Assembly: GCA_035610835.1 (NCBI GenBank)
Contig: CM069450.1
Span: 28,641,503-28,705,502, forward strand
Direction of reading: 5' to 3'
Origin: Ophiura sarsii
Lineage: Eukaryota > Echinodermata > Ophiuroidea > Amphilepidida > Ophiuridae
Length of the DNA: 64,000 nucleotides
The notes under the pieces are model-generated. The model did no database searches. It was not told the DNA's origin and saw only the letters and a program-made list of their open reading frames with translations. Shown here piece after piece: positions 48,250-60,300 of the stretch. The position numbers and the translations under genes were made by a program. Each line of letters starts with the position of its first letter. The first letter of the stretch is position 1.

Positions 48250-49327
48250 GGGCAGTGTCAACACGGCATTTGTTTCAAAAATTAAATTTCATATTTCTCT
48301 ATTATTTTATACTTTTATATGTATTCTATCATTACCATCATAAGTTACTAATCGCGATTATTTCTCGTTCTTTTGGGTGATTTAAAATTGTTGTTTTGGT
48401 AAGTTTGAGTCAGGAAAAGGCGCATGGTTATTTGGCGGGAATTTAAGCGGAGTTCCGCGCTTTTCAAATGCTGCGACAGCTGTTCGATCATTGCGTCGCG
48501 CGCTGAATAGTCCCGTGCGTAATACAAGACGCGCCGCTTAATATCCGCGACGTAGACGCGAAAAACAAAAGAGCGCAAAACAATGTCTAAAAATGTAAAC
48601 AAAGGCCAATCTTACCGTCATTTAAATTTCAGTTTTCTTCCAATTTCTTCACATTGTGACAATATATATTGAATCTGATAGTTTATTTTGATTGTTCATA
48701 ATGGTATACTAGCCTTTTAGGTCAAACGCCCGTGTATTCCGTGAACATTTAGCTTTAAATGGTGGAAAATTTCAATATTTTAACTAAACCGATATTTTAT
48801 AGAAGTTCAAATTTGAAGGAATGTTACGAATTTTCAGACAACCTAACAAATAAAAATTTCAAAATTTCACCAAAATCATCTAAAGTCAATTATCTAGGAA
48901 GCACTTTTTTTTTTGGCTTAAAAATATTTAGTTTTGAAAATATTGACCAAAAAGTGCCAACAATGTGATTTTTGAGATTAAAAAAACATTTTTTGGGCAT
49001 TTTTTGGTCAATATTTTCAAAACTAAAAATTGTTAAGCCCCCCCAAAAAGTGCTTCCTAGATAATTGACTTTAGATGATTTTGGTGAAATTTTGAAATGT
49101 TTAATTAAAAACTGATTTTGTTAGGTTCTTTGAACAAAATTTGGCGCCAAAAAAGTGATTTTTGGGCAAAAATGTAGAAATCACTATTTTTGTGGGAAAT
49201 TTAATACCAAAAATGGATTCTCCGACTCATTTCATTTGAAAAATTGTATTCTTTCATAAACATTACATTATTAGTTTAAAACTTACAGTGCTTGATAAAT
49301 TTAATATATTTTGGGTTGACACTTCCC
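48250..49327. mobile_element. piggyBac-like element, 1078 bp, TTAA target duplication, right arm only
   Basis: TTAA flanks both ends (48246-48249 and 49328-49331). The ends are GGGCAGTGTCAAC and, in reverse, GGGAAGTGTCAAC. Inside are a GC-rich stretch (48430-48560) and a long internal fold-back (48870-49100, around TCAATTATCTAGGAAGCAC). No complete transposase. The left arm has a single uninterrupted TTAA at the matching place (30953-30956). Confidence 0.85.
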
Positions 49328-49741
49328 TTAACAACATGGCTTCAGGAACGTTTTTTAAACCTTGCGTTGTACAATAGCCAATATGTTCGCGCTCCGCGCG
49401 AATCATTTTAATTTATGCGCAATTTCAAACCCTTACGCCGTGTTGTTTGCTTTTGCAAAATTGAAGGGAAACAATCCAATTTGAAATGATATTGATAATA
49501 AGCCAATATTGATTGGAAATGAAGTGAAGGCTTTTCGATAAAATATTGGTCAAAAGTACACACCAAATGGGTTCGAAAATTAAAGAAACAAATCCAATTC
49601 CAAGAGGGGGCACATCCCCCCTCAGACTTCCCCCTGTCCGCTTTACCGCGGATGGCACCGCTTTGATTATTCAATCATGCATACTCAATTTTTAAGCCCC
49701 CCTCCCCGGGTAAAAAAAATCCTGCGCACGCCTATGATTAT

Positions 49742-49825
49742 TGTACGACGACGAACAAGGCCTTGGCTTTTTGTCAGAACTAAAGATATCACTTTTTGAC
49801 ATCGATACAAACCAGGATTAGGCTT
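49742..49825 (+). promoter_or_regulatory. 5' leader upstream of the 49826 exon
   Basis: Contains ACGACGACGAACAA and TTTTTGTCAGAACT like the leaders of genes A and C, but further upstream is CCTGCGCACGCCTATG, transposon-like DNA shared only with gene B. No TATA block is visible. Confidence 0.45.
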
Positions 49826-49943
49826 ATGGCTGACAAGGTAGTCATGTTGAGATTCATGTTGACATTCATGCTGGCTGTACTTACATGTAGGTCATCGTCA
49901 GTACGCGGGCAAGAAGATTTCTCCGATCGAAACCAGGATGACG
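49826..49943 (+). CDS. Duplicated first exon (copy of gene B exon 1), possible alternative first exon of gene C
   Basis: ATG at 49826 opens a 118-nt exon coding MADKVVMLRFMLTFMLAVL, a signal peptide, then RSSSVRGQEDFSDRNQ. It ends at a consensus donor (G|GTAAAT) in phase 1, matching the phase-1 acceptor of exon 2 of gene C at 55639. Two extra codons (Thr-Cys-Arg in place of Arg-Thr) lie near the end of the signal peptide. Joined to gene C exons 2-4 it would give 180 residues. It arose by the inverted duplication and resembles gene B (SVRGQED, SDRNQ), not the 54376 exon (SVCGQED, SDQNQ). It may be an unused duplicate: no exon 2 lies between it and 54376. Confidence 0.55.
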
Positions 49944-50916
49944 GTAAATCAATTTATATTATATATATGACCCTATTACACTTTGTATACATTTTGTTTG
50001 AACTATTTTTGATAAGTAATGATATGTATGCGATGCGTAGTTATTCTGCACATAGCATGTCATGTATCTGTTTACAGGCTTGCATTGCCAAAGGCTATCG
50101 GCTGGTCGGTGAACATAAGACCCAAAAATCCCACTTATGGGAAAATGTATAAGAGTGAATGGCAAATGGCCGACAAAATAGTAATTAGTTTCTGAAAAAC
50201 AATAACCTCGAATTCAAGTAACATGCTTGTTGGTACTTTTTCTGGATGCTGTGCATATCCATGTTGAATGTTATTTTAACTTTGTTAATAGATAGGTTAG
50301 GGCGAAGAATATAATGCGATTTATTCCGTCTTTTGTTCGTTAGGGCGAAATATATTGTTTAAAATGACGTTAGGGCGAAATTATTATTAAAATCCACTAT
50401 TAAAATCATAATAATAACCTTTAACAAGATGGTTTCAGGAAATTTTGCTGGACCATTTAAGTTCATGAACTAAAAAAATGTGCGCGCTTTGCGCACCGTT
50501 TTTATACAGGCTTCAGCAATATACTGGATCTGAAACCACCAGAATGCTGAATCTTTGCTTTAAAATGACTTAAACCCTGGAGCTTTAAGGGGCCCTAATG
50601 CGGGCCCGTGACTCCAACCACTTGATGTGGATCATGTTTCAGTTTGAATTTAAATATGGACATTTTGTTAGATTTTACTCCTGTTACCTAATAGTTTATA
50701 GTTTTTAACTTTTTAACTAACCTTTTAGTTAGTAGGCATGTGAGGAAATGCCAACATTGTACTGCTTTAGAATGCCTAATATTTGCCTTAAAATGCCGAA
50801 AACCCATGAGCTTCCAGGTGCTTCGCCCCTGTGCCCCTGTGCCCCTGGGCCCCTGGACCCCACTCGCAGGTAGCTCCACTCGGTTCCCTCACTCCGCTCA
50901 CAAGGATAAAACTTTG

Positions 50917-50931
50917 CCCCCCCCCCCCCCC
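50917..50931 (+). repeat. Poly(C) run of 15
   Basis: The right-arm counterpart of the 25-G run at 27673-27697. Confidence 0.95.
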
Positions 50932-53060
50932 ATCAAAACAGTCCTGGATACGCTCTTGTGCGATATAAAAAAAACCGCGTTCTGATTGGTCAATCGTGTA
51001 ATCTTCGTGCATCTAGACGCAGCTACGCGTTCAACTAGCTTAGCGTGAAATAGCTTGACTTTCGTTCATAGCATTATGACCATGATAACAGTGTCAGACT
51101 AAAATGGGCCATTGATGTACAATTTGTTTACAACCACAGACTTGGGGAGTCTGATCAATATTCACGTAAAATTAAAAATTAAAAAAACACTTTTTAAAGC
51201 TGTTATTCATCTTGCTAGCTTGATTCTGACTATAACCAAACGTTCAGTCGACATTGTGATTATTTTTATTTTAAATTTCAATTCTTTTTGAAATGATTTC
51301 ATCGCAGTGTTATCTCAGGCTTGCATATGTGGTTAATAATGGTTATCCAATAACCATTATTGTTACGCACGTGCAGGCCTACATAAATTGTAAGAGAAAA
51401 TGCAATCGGATCGTTATTCTATATCAAACATATAACAAAAAGTATTTTGTATTTCAAGATAATTCCTTTTTGAAATGGTTTTTATGGCAGTGTTGTTTCA
51501 GGCCTGCACCTGGTGAGTAATGGTTATTAAACAATATTTATATTGAATTTGGTTAACATATTTAACGCGTTTGGCATATAATGTTTATAGTTGAACTAAA
51601 TGCATAATACGTTTAAATCCAGGAGTTTCATTTCAACAGATGGATTTGTTTCGCAAAATAATTAACTAATTGAAATAAGACCAACTTGATGTATAGATCT
51701 TGACATTCACGATACAGACATGGCAGGTGAGACAAAATGCAATTATAATGCTTTTTGTAAGACACTGAAAATGTCTAGGACTATCTTGTAAGCTGCATCT
51801 GTTTTTAAAATTGTTTTGAAATGAACCTATAGAGCCAAAAACACATATTTCTCACACCATACCCCCTTTAATTAAGGTCTCCCAATGCGAGAGGGATTAA
51901 GGGTCGCCTACTTATTTACTGAATTTCAAAGCGTCCATAGACTGACACGGAATAAGTAGTTTTAACAAACGTGCAGACGAAGTTAAGAAACTACTGATGA
52001 ATGCACACGTACAGTGCGACAAGTCATAAACACTCCATTCTTTACATTATTAACTTCCAAATGCAGCAATTCGTGGGAAAACGCTAGCATAAGACATACA
52101 TGGCAGAATCCATGGCATATAAAGTGTTACGCATGACAGAATATTTCATGAGTTGCAAACGGATGGAGTTCCAGTTTAAAATGATATCTAAAAACTACAT
52201 TTGGGCTTCAAAATCGAAATTCAATTGTCAGTTTGGTTAATTGTGCACACTCTCCGAAAAAATGGTTGAACTTAGAACTTTTTTGTCCTCTATATGAATA
52301 TTGTGGCATTGCAAATTTGCGCATTTTGATATTATAGTTTTCAATTTTCTATTTTCATACTTTTAACATCGAGAATAACCGACAAGAAATACTAGAAATG
52401 AAATCAATTTCAAAATCTCCTGGCTGGAATTCCTCTTCTTTCTAAGTGCAAGTTTCAATGTGTCTCCTTTGTACTCGCACATAATATGGTGGTGTTTTTG
52501 TGTGTAACATTTGTGTTCTTGAATATTTATTTTGGTATGTGAATGAACTAACTAATGAACTAAGGAGCTATTTGATAAATACCCCACTAAAACAGCAACA
52601 ACAACAACAAAAAAGAGTAAAACAGCATTATTGAACGATACTGGTCCATTCTAGTATACAGGACCTTAAGTACGCCTTTTCTAAGTAGTTTGCGCGCTAC
52701 GCGCGAATTAGATTCCATCATTGCATAATGACGTTGAGGAAGCAGGTATGCAACATCCCAGTTTTGGCAGTTATGAATCGCTACTTATTGTGTCATAATG
52801 CTATGGACATCACATATCTCCCTCAATGCTTTCGTACGTGCGAATGAGCGCATGTGCGTGCACCCGACAGTTCGTACCGTACGCGTTCATCCAGTGGCGT
52901 ATCCAGGGGGTAGGGGTAGCAGGAGGACATACTAGGATAATAAACTCAAAAGATATTCCAAAATATATAAGACTTAACACGACTGGCTTCAAACTCGTAA
53001 ACAAATACAAATAATAATTTCCATCATATAGACCTTTTTTAATATGGCTGCGAGTACGTA

Positions 53061-54121
53061 CAGGCTGTCCTAAAATGATTAGTACCCATCGATGCCCAAA
53101 GTTCAATATTTTTTGTCATCAAAATCGATAGGATTAGGTCCGCTGTTTTTACATCATCTTTGTCATACTGTACTATTTCATTCAATTTTTAGATCATGAA
53201 TATCGGATTTATCAAACTCAAGATACACTCTATTATGTAAAACATGGTAATTTCACCTTTTTGACAAAGTGCTAAAAATGTGTGTGCTATAACAGCTTGT
53301 TTGAAAGAAACTTGTGTATTCTCATAATCTCTTGTCTACTCAATATAATCTTGTGTGTCTTTCTGTAGTAACTGTTATTAGTTATGGGTGTTCAAATAAT
53401 TGATAATAATTCTCCTTAATTCAATTTAACGGGTAAAAGAAGTTTGTCACACCTGAGTGACCCCATGCATTGTTTTATTTGAAAAGTGTTTAGAGATTTC
53501 TAAATGAAGTGGTATTTGGTGAATCACCGTGGCTTAGATTTCATTTTCACATTGGAAAATGGATTTCGTGAGGTTAAACACTAAGGGACTATATCTTATT
53601 ACATCCCCAATATGAAAAAGAAGTCTAAACCACGGTTAACTACCCATGACCACGTATTTAAAAATGTCCCTCAAGTTTAGCCTCAAAACTAGCTCATTAT
53701 AGAAACAAAGCTTGGGGTCGCTCATGCGTAACGATCCATTTTTACTCTTCAAATTGAATCAAAATTAAGGAGGTATTAATGGTTTGAACAACAATGTGAT
53801 ACAACAGCAGTTTCAAATAGAAAGGAACTAAAAATATATTAGCAGACAAGATATTAAGAGAATGTATTAGTTTCTTTAAAACAAGCTGTTTAAAAACACA
53901 TTGTTTTGCACTTTGTCAAAAAGGTGAAATCACCATGTCTTACACAAGGAGTGTAACTTCATTAAAATAAGTCCGATATTCATGATCTAAAATTCTAATG
54001 AGAGGGTAGAGTATACCAATTATAATAGCAAAACGATGGATCTAATCTCATTGATGTTGATGATGAAAACATTTATTGAACTTTGGATATCGATGGGTAC
54101 TAATCATTTTGGGACAACATG
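53061..54121. mobile_element. Tc1/mariner-like long fold-back element, 1061 bp, TA target duplication
   Basis: TA flanks both ends (53059-53060 and 54122-54123). The ends CAGGCTGTCCTAAAATGATT and, in reverse, CATGTTGTCCCAAAATGATT continue into GTACCCATCGAT. The inverted match runs far inward (TTTCACCTTTTTGACAAAGT near 53252 and its reverse near 53913), so nearly all of the element folds back. No transposase frame. It lies just upstream of gene C's promoter. Confidence 0.85.
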
Positions 54122-54189
54122 TATGTTAAACACAACATTACGTTAACGACATCTGTGAAATGTTTACGTCAAAGTCACTTGTAAACCAT

Positions 54190-54375
54190 ACGTTATATAT
54201 ACACATTGCGGTGCTACTTTAGGCGTGACCATTAAGTCTCAGATGGTTGACACCATCTGCGATTAAATACTCTACGACGACGAACAAGGCCTTGCTTTTT
54301 GTCAGAACTGAAGATATTACTCTATAGTTTGTTTGACATCGATGATATACAAGATTACTAGCTGACAAGGTAGTC
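54190..54375 (+). promoter_or_regulatory. Putative promoter and 5' leader of gene C
   Basis: TATATATA at 54194-54201, then GCGTGACCATTAA (54223-54235), then ACGACGACGAACAA (54274-54287), then TTTTTGTCAGAACT. The same series precedes gene A. It starts about 70 bp after the 53061-54121 fold-back element. Confidence 0.5.
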
Positions 54376-57300
54376 ATGTTGACATTCATGTTGACATTCA
54401 TGCTGGTTGTACTTAGGACAGCATCAGTATGCGGACAAGAAGATGTATCCGACCAAAACCAGAATGACGGTAAACCACTGTCTTTCGATGACCCGGATCA
54501 CACTTTTTCAATTACTTTCTTGATATGAACTTTTTTGGTCGATGTGTAGTTATATGAAGTATTTTTGATAAGTGACGAAACGTGTGCGATGCGTAGTTAT
54601 ATTCTGCACTCAGCATGTCATGTGTCTTCTTACAGGCTTTCCTTACTTTCGTGGTGAATGTCATAAGTAAAATGTCTGTGGCGGTTTCAATGATGGAGCA
54701 AGTGCTGTTCAAAATCGTGTCTCAAAATCGTGTCTCCAGAGAGCGCCCTCAATTCATGATTTTTTTTAGAAAGTACATTTTCTTGCAGATTTACATTTCT
54801 GATCATAAATCGTACATACATTCCAAGTGACAGATCGATACGATTCCTAATTGTGAATTTAGGTGAAAATATAAACTGTCGTGTTATCACGACAGTTTAT
54901 TTTCACTCTAAAACCATGATTTTGAAGTAATTAAGAATCGTATCGCCCTGTAACTTGGAATGTATGTACGATTCATGATCAGAAATGTAAATCTGCTAGA
55001 AAATATACTTTCAATATTTTTTTCGATGTTGAGGGCGTTCCCTTGAAAGATCACATAATATACCTTTAATGGTTGGATTATTGTACCCATAACCACCAAG
55101 TCTGGAATAATTGTTTTATTATTTAGTGATTAATTCCAGTATTCCTTGTCACAGATAAAAATGTAAGATGTTATAGTTCATATAACAAAGCGTTTTTTAC
55201 GATGACAAAGTCGTATTCTTCGACAAACCACGGAAGATTATATGTATGGAAGGAAAACCGCCTTTACGTACATACCAGACCAACAATTTGAAAGCGCTTG
55301 GGTTTATTTCAATTAAAGCATTACGATTTTGCAACAACAAAAAAATCAAGTGAAAGGAAATTCAGCTTTAAAAGGCAGTACATTTGAGGCCAGGTTATCC
55401 TTTCTAAAGGTATTTTACTACTAAATCGGAGATGAAATTTGAACTCCCTTAGTAGGACTGTTTTGAAATGATAACTTTGCGTTCTAAACATACATTATAT
55501 GCAAACTAAATACAGAAATATAAAGAAAAAACAGTTTCATATGAAGAGCGTTCGGTTTTTCTTATGAAATATTTGTTCCTGAGAATAAACATTAAACACG
55601 TTTCAACGTGTCTGCTAATTGTCATATTATTTTAATAGAATATCTTGAACACGATGACGACGGTTTATTTGAAGTTGATGAAGTCGCACAGGTGGAAAGT
55701 GTGCAGAGAAGTTGGGCCGATTTATTCCAATCATCGGACGCACAAGGATTGGCTGATCGCTACTCCGATGACGCTGTGTGGCTTCGGTGCACTAATGAAA
55801 TCATTAAAGGAAGAGATGGTTTGTTGAAATATACGTTGTTTCTCCTATCTCCCTTATATTTGCAGTTTAGTTTCCATTTCTGAAATACGAACTCTAAATA
55901 AATACATTAAAAGTACAATTTGGAAAAGATATTGCTTGGAATTGAAAACCAATTTTGTATCCGACTGTCGGTTTATAGTGTTGTAAATAGTGTAGACATA
56001 AATGCTGGTGTAAATAAGGTATCAAATGGACTAGGAGAAAACGTATGCGTTCATACGGAGAGACGTACGTATTAAAAATAAGCGGGAACCGGGAAACACT
56101 TCACAGTGGCCTTCAGAACTCTAACAGAACAGTACTAATAATATTGAATTAACTCGGACTTAAACTTCAGGTAAGTTACCTATATCAAATAAGTGCCTAG
56201 ATAGATAGCTAGACTAAATCTTAATCAGCATTTATCCGGTTTCAGAGATTCGTAAAGGCTATGAAGATTGGTTCAAATTAGCTGACAGACAGGACGATTG
56301 CACCGACGTCATTGCTGACGATTTAAGCGACATCCATATGCTTGCGTCAGCACGTTGTAACATGTATCGTGACGAGGATGAATCCCCTATCGAAATCAAC
56401 AGGTGAGTGTCTTGTTTCTATGTGCTAGTCCTAAACGATTCAACAACTCCCTCATCCCTAATTTTACCATGCTGCTATGGGCAACCAGCATTGCGATCGA
56501 ACCGCAACCATGGAGATAATGTGTTCACGCGTGACGCGGACGCAAAAACAGGTGTGTGTTGTCTTGGAATGATCGTGCACACGCTGTTTACATAACAGTT
56601 AAAGCTAAAAGGAACCTGACTATTAATGTGACTGAAATTGTTTGAAATAAAGTGTTAAGGATGATGCATTGTCTATTTATGAAATGGCGTTAAAGACTTG
56701 GTCGTTTTTTGTTTTCTGTCAAAACCCAACAAGAAAAATTGCTGATCTTTTAATTTACATATAAAAACGTCTATGTAACAACACAAAAACAAAAGAGAGA
56801 GAGAGAAGTCACTATGATTCATTCAAACTTTAAACCCCTATTGTACCAGACCAATTTAAGTATAAATACCTACTTTATCCCATTTCATGTTCCAATCCCA
56901 GCCTCCCTCTTTGTCTCGCTAGGGTCCCCTCTAGTCGAGCAGTGTCTCTGATTACTATGTCAAAGACACCGATCGACACAGAGAACCCCCTATATTTGCA
57001 GATGCAAATATATCTCTTGCCTTGGTCGTTGTTGAAAAGGATTAAATCATGTTTCAGCGTATGTGCATATTAACCAATCTACATCTTGCGTCAGCGCGTA
57101 TTCGTAGTTTATTTCACGCAGACGACGCGAACACCGTTGTTCATGTAAACTGCGCCAATAAAGTATCTAAACACTTACAAATTGTCAGATTTATCGAAAC
57201 CTGAAATAGTATGCAAACAAATAATTAATTAATTTGATTCACAGTTATCTTCTGCGCATTTTGACACATCTTTTGTTGCGCTACGATGTTGTTTGGCGGA

Positions 57301-60300
57301 TTTATGGGCACTTGAGTGGCTTAAGGTCGAATTCAATCCAAAGGGTATTGTTTGAAAGACAAAGGTTCATACTTTGTATTTGTCACATTATCCCTCAATT
57401 GAATAATTCATTCATCCCATACAATTATCACTTTCATTATTTATTGAACGACCCTCGTATCTATATTAATCAACATCATATACTTATTAAACATTAAAAA
57501 AAAATCTTTTTTTTCTAAACACAAGTATTCTCAAATTATCCATATCATTCACATCATTTACGGGTTTACATATAGTTTGTGTCTTCATAAATGATAGTGC
57601 ACGTTTACATTTACCATGGAAACATATCAAAACAACAAAACAAACATATCTAACGTAATTTTTTCTTCTTCTTAAAAACATATCATGTTATGGCATATTA
57701 CGTATACTTATTTTGCTTCGAAATTGTTAAAAATCACTTAAATCATTTCTTTATGTTCTACTTCATTTCATAACCTAACCATTCAACACTCAATATTGTA
57801 TGCCTTTATTGTTTATTTCGGACCATATCTTTCTAATTATTTTGCAGTTAAAAAAGAAGTGTTCTAAATAATCTTTCTCGTTGCATTTTTCACACACATT
57901 ACGGTTCAGTTCCCTGTATAAAATCCAACTTTCTAGACCACGTCTTTGATGACTTATCCAGGGTAATAAATCAATCCTCTCCTACACCATTTATCTGATT
58001 TATTTTACCCCAACTGTGTATTGCCAGCGTACGTGCTATAATTTCCACCGCTGTCCTAATCATAGCTCAAGGCTCTTTAGTCTGGGTATAACTAGAAGCC
58101 CTATATACTAATTTTGATTATATTTGTCAACTATTAATTTAAATTTGTCATAAAAACTAGTGCTACAGTATATCGTATTTTTATAAAAACAAAAGTTCGA
58201 ATTTCGAGAGAAAAAAAAATCACACTATATTATCCAAAGAGCAGATTCTAGTTTTAAAACTAGCCCAAATCTGGCGGAAAGTCACCACGTGTGCCAAGTC
58301 ATTTGGCAAGACTCAAGGTTCCCCAGCATGCGGTCGATGGTGTTGGATGGATGTAATTCTTGGGTGGAACTTACTAATACTAGCGTCATGGCCAGTTCTA
58401 CCTGTCAAACTTGGGCTCAAACCTTACAGGCAACTGGAATATTGCTATTTGCTATTCCCATTTTTTCTAAAAGAATATTTGAAGGATATATATTACTTAA
58501 GATTTTCCAGTTTAAAGGTATTAGCCTTGCTTCATTGGCGTGGGACGGTACGTTTTTCCAAATGGTCTCCATTACAAAATTATAATTTGGAAATTGTCTT
58601 TTCCAGAAAATTTGGCAAATTGGTTTGACAGAATTGCCAGAAATCAATCTACCATGAACAGTTTTAGATGTACTTTGTTAAAAAGGATAAAAGATCAGTT
58701 TATTTTGTATACCATTTTGGTGGACTTTATTTGAACTTGTATTTTCATATTCTTTCAAGATTTCTGGAATGGATGATAGTAACGTTAGACAATCTAACAT
58801 GACACCAACAGGCTTTATAATGTTATCATTAAAGTACTGCATGGATCTTTTTGAACCATCTTCGCTGTACAATGATAATACAATAATATAGCCATTTCGG
58901 ATCCAATGTTTGAAGTACAATGTTTTGCCCTTATATTTTATATTTTCGTTATTCCGAAGAATTTATGTTTCGTCATTCTTTAATTCATCAATGTTTGTTA
59001 TTCTTTTACATTTTAACCATAATTTAACAAGCTTATGGTAAAATAATTCCATGTGGTTTATTTCTTGTATACACATCTCATTCAAACACTTAAAATTACA
59101 ATTACATTTAAATATGTCGATACCAATACTGAGTTTTTGAAATTCAAATAATGCAAGTAGAGACCGTTTAATTTTTCAATCTCTTTATCCAACAAACTTT
59201 CAGAGAATCTAAAAAGTCGGGAGGATGATCATTTTCAAAAAATAGTGTATTGTGTTTTTTTACATGTTCCTGAAGATTCAGTATACTAGATACATATGTT
59301 ACTTGTGACGATAATAGGCTCTTTGTGACGATGATTTTACCAATCACTGTCAAATCTCTTCCTTTCCAAGCTTTTGTTATGTTTTTAAATATCTTTATTT
59401 TCCCTTCCCAGTTCTGAGGTTCATTAGCAGGCTTAGTGCTACTAAAACTAATACCGAGTAATTATCATTATCATTTGGGTAAAGCTTCCATTTCAGATTA
59501 AACACCTTTTTTGCCTAGTTTTACTTGACCCAATCCACATTGATTCAGTTTTTGTTTTATTTAACCTAAGACCTGATACAGTGGAAAATTCGTCTAAGAC
59601 TTGTAAAACTATTTGTACATGCTTTTCAACATCTACAAATACTGTCATCCGCATACATAGATAAACATACTTCAGTTTTACAATAATTTCGAAGGGGAAG
59701 TTCAATACCCTTGATATCTTTATGTTGCCTTATCTTACAAGCCAATACTTCAATTGATACAAAGATTAATAATTCAGAGAGGGGACAGCCTTGTCTCACA
59801 CCTTTGTCAAATGTAAAAATTCTGAGACATTACCATTCTGCACAATACAACTGCTTGTGCAAGAGTGGCAGGGACAGCAACCTACCATTTGCCCAGATCT
59901 ATATACAATTTACATTTTATTAAATGAGGGACTATAATACAAAAGACCATAGGTTAGAAATAAGTGATAACAGTAATGATTTGATAATTTACACCTAAAC
60001 GTCTGGTACAATTACCTTTAATGGTCTAACTCTAATGTAAGAGAGGCAGGGATTTTCACATAAATTGCCCAGAGCTCCCCATCTATAACAGCCCATGAAC
60101 TCTCAGGGTGCGATTGCTGGCGCAAGCGAAATTGCACGTCATAATGGCACCATCCGAAACCTTGAAACATTGCAGCTGCGGTACAAATAGTGTGCTCACA
60201 TTTCAAACTCTCTTGAGTACGATTAGGATGAGTCCTAAGAAATACTGCCGAAAAACAAAACAAAAAAGCGCTCGTCCACGAAACAATAGAAGAAACCTTT

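Larger units (their letters stand above)
47452..52685. repeat. Large inverted duplication, right arm
   Basis: Reverse-complement counterpart of 21850-32177. The inner edge is at ATCAGCAACAAAATTCATTC (47452) and the outer edge at AAGTACGCCTTTT (about 52672-52684). It contains a copy of the first exon of gene B (49826-49943), the CGCG-containing tandem block and the C-run at 50917. It carries a piggyBac-like insertion (48250-49327) that the left arm lacks, and lacks at least two transposons present on the left. Confidence 0.85.

Noticed and set aside
48348..48602. 84-residue ORF in a GC-rich patch
   Set aside because: It lies inside the piggyBac-like insertion and has no transposase motif; probably non-coding interior of the element.
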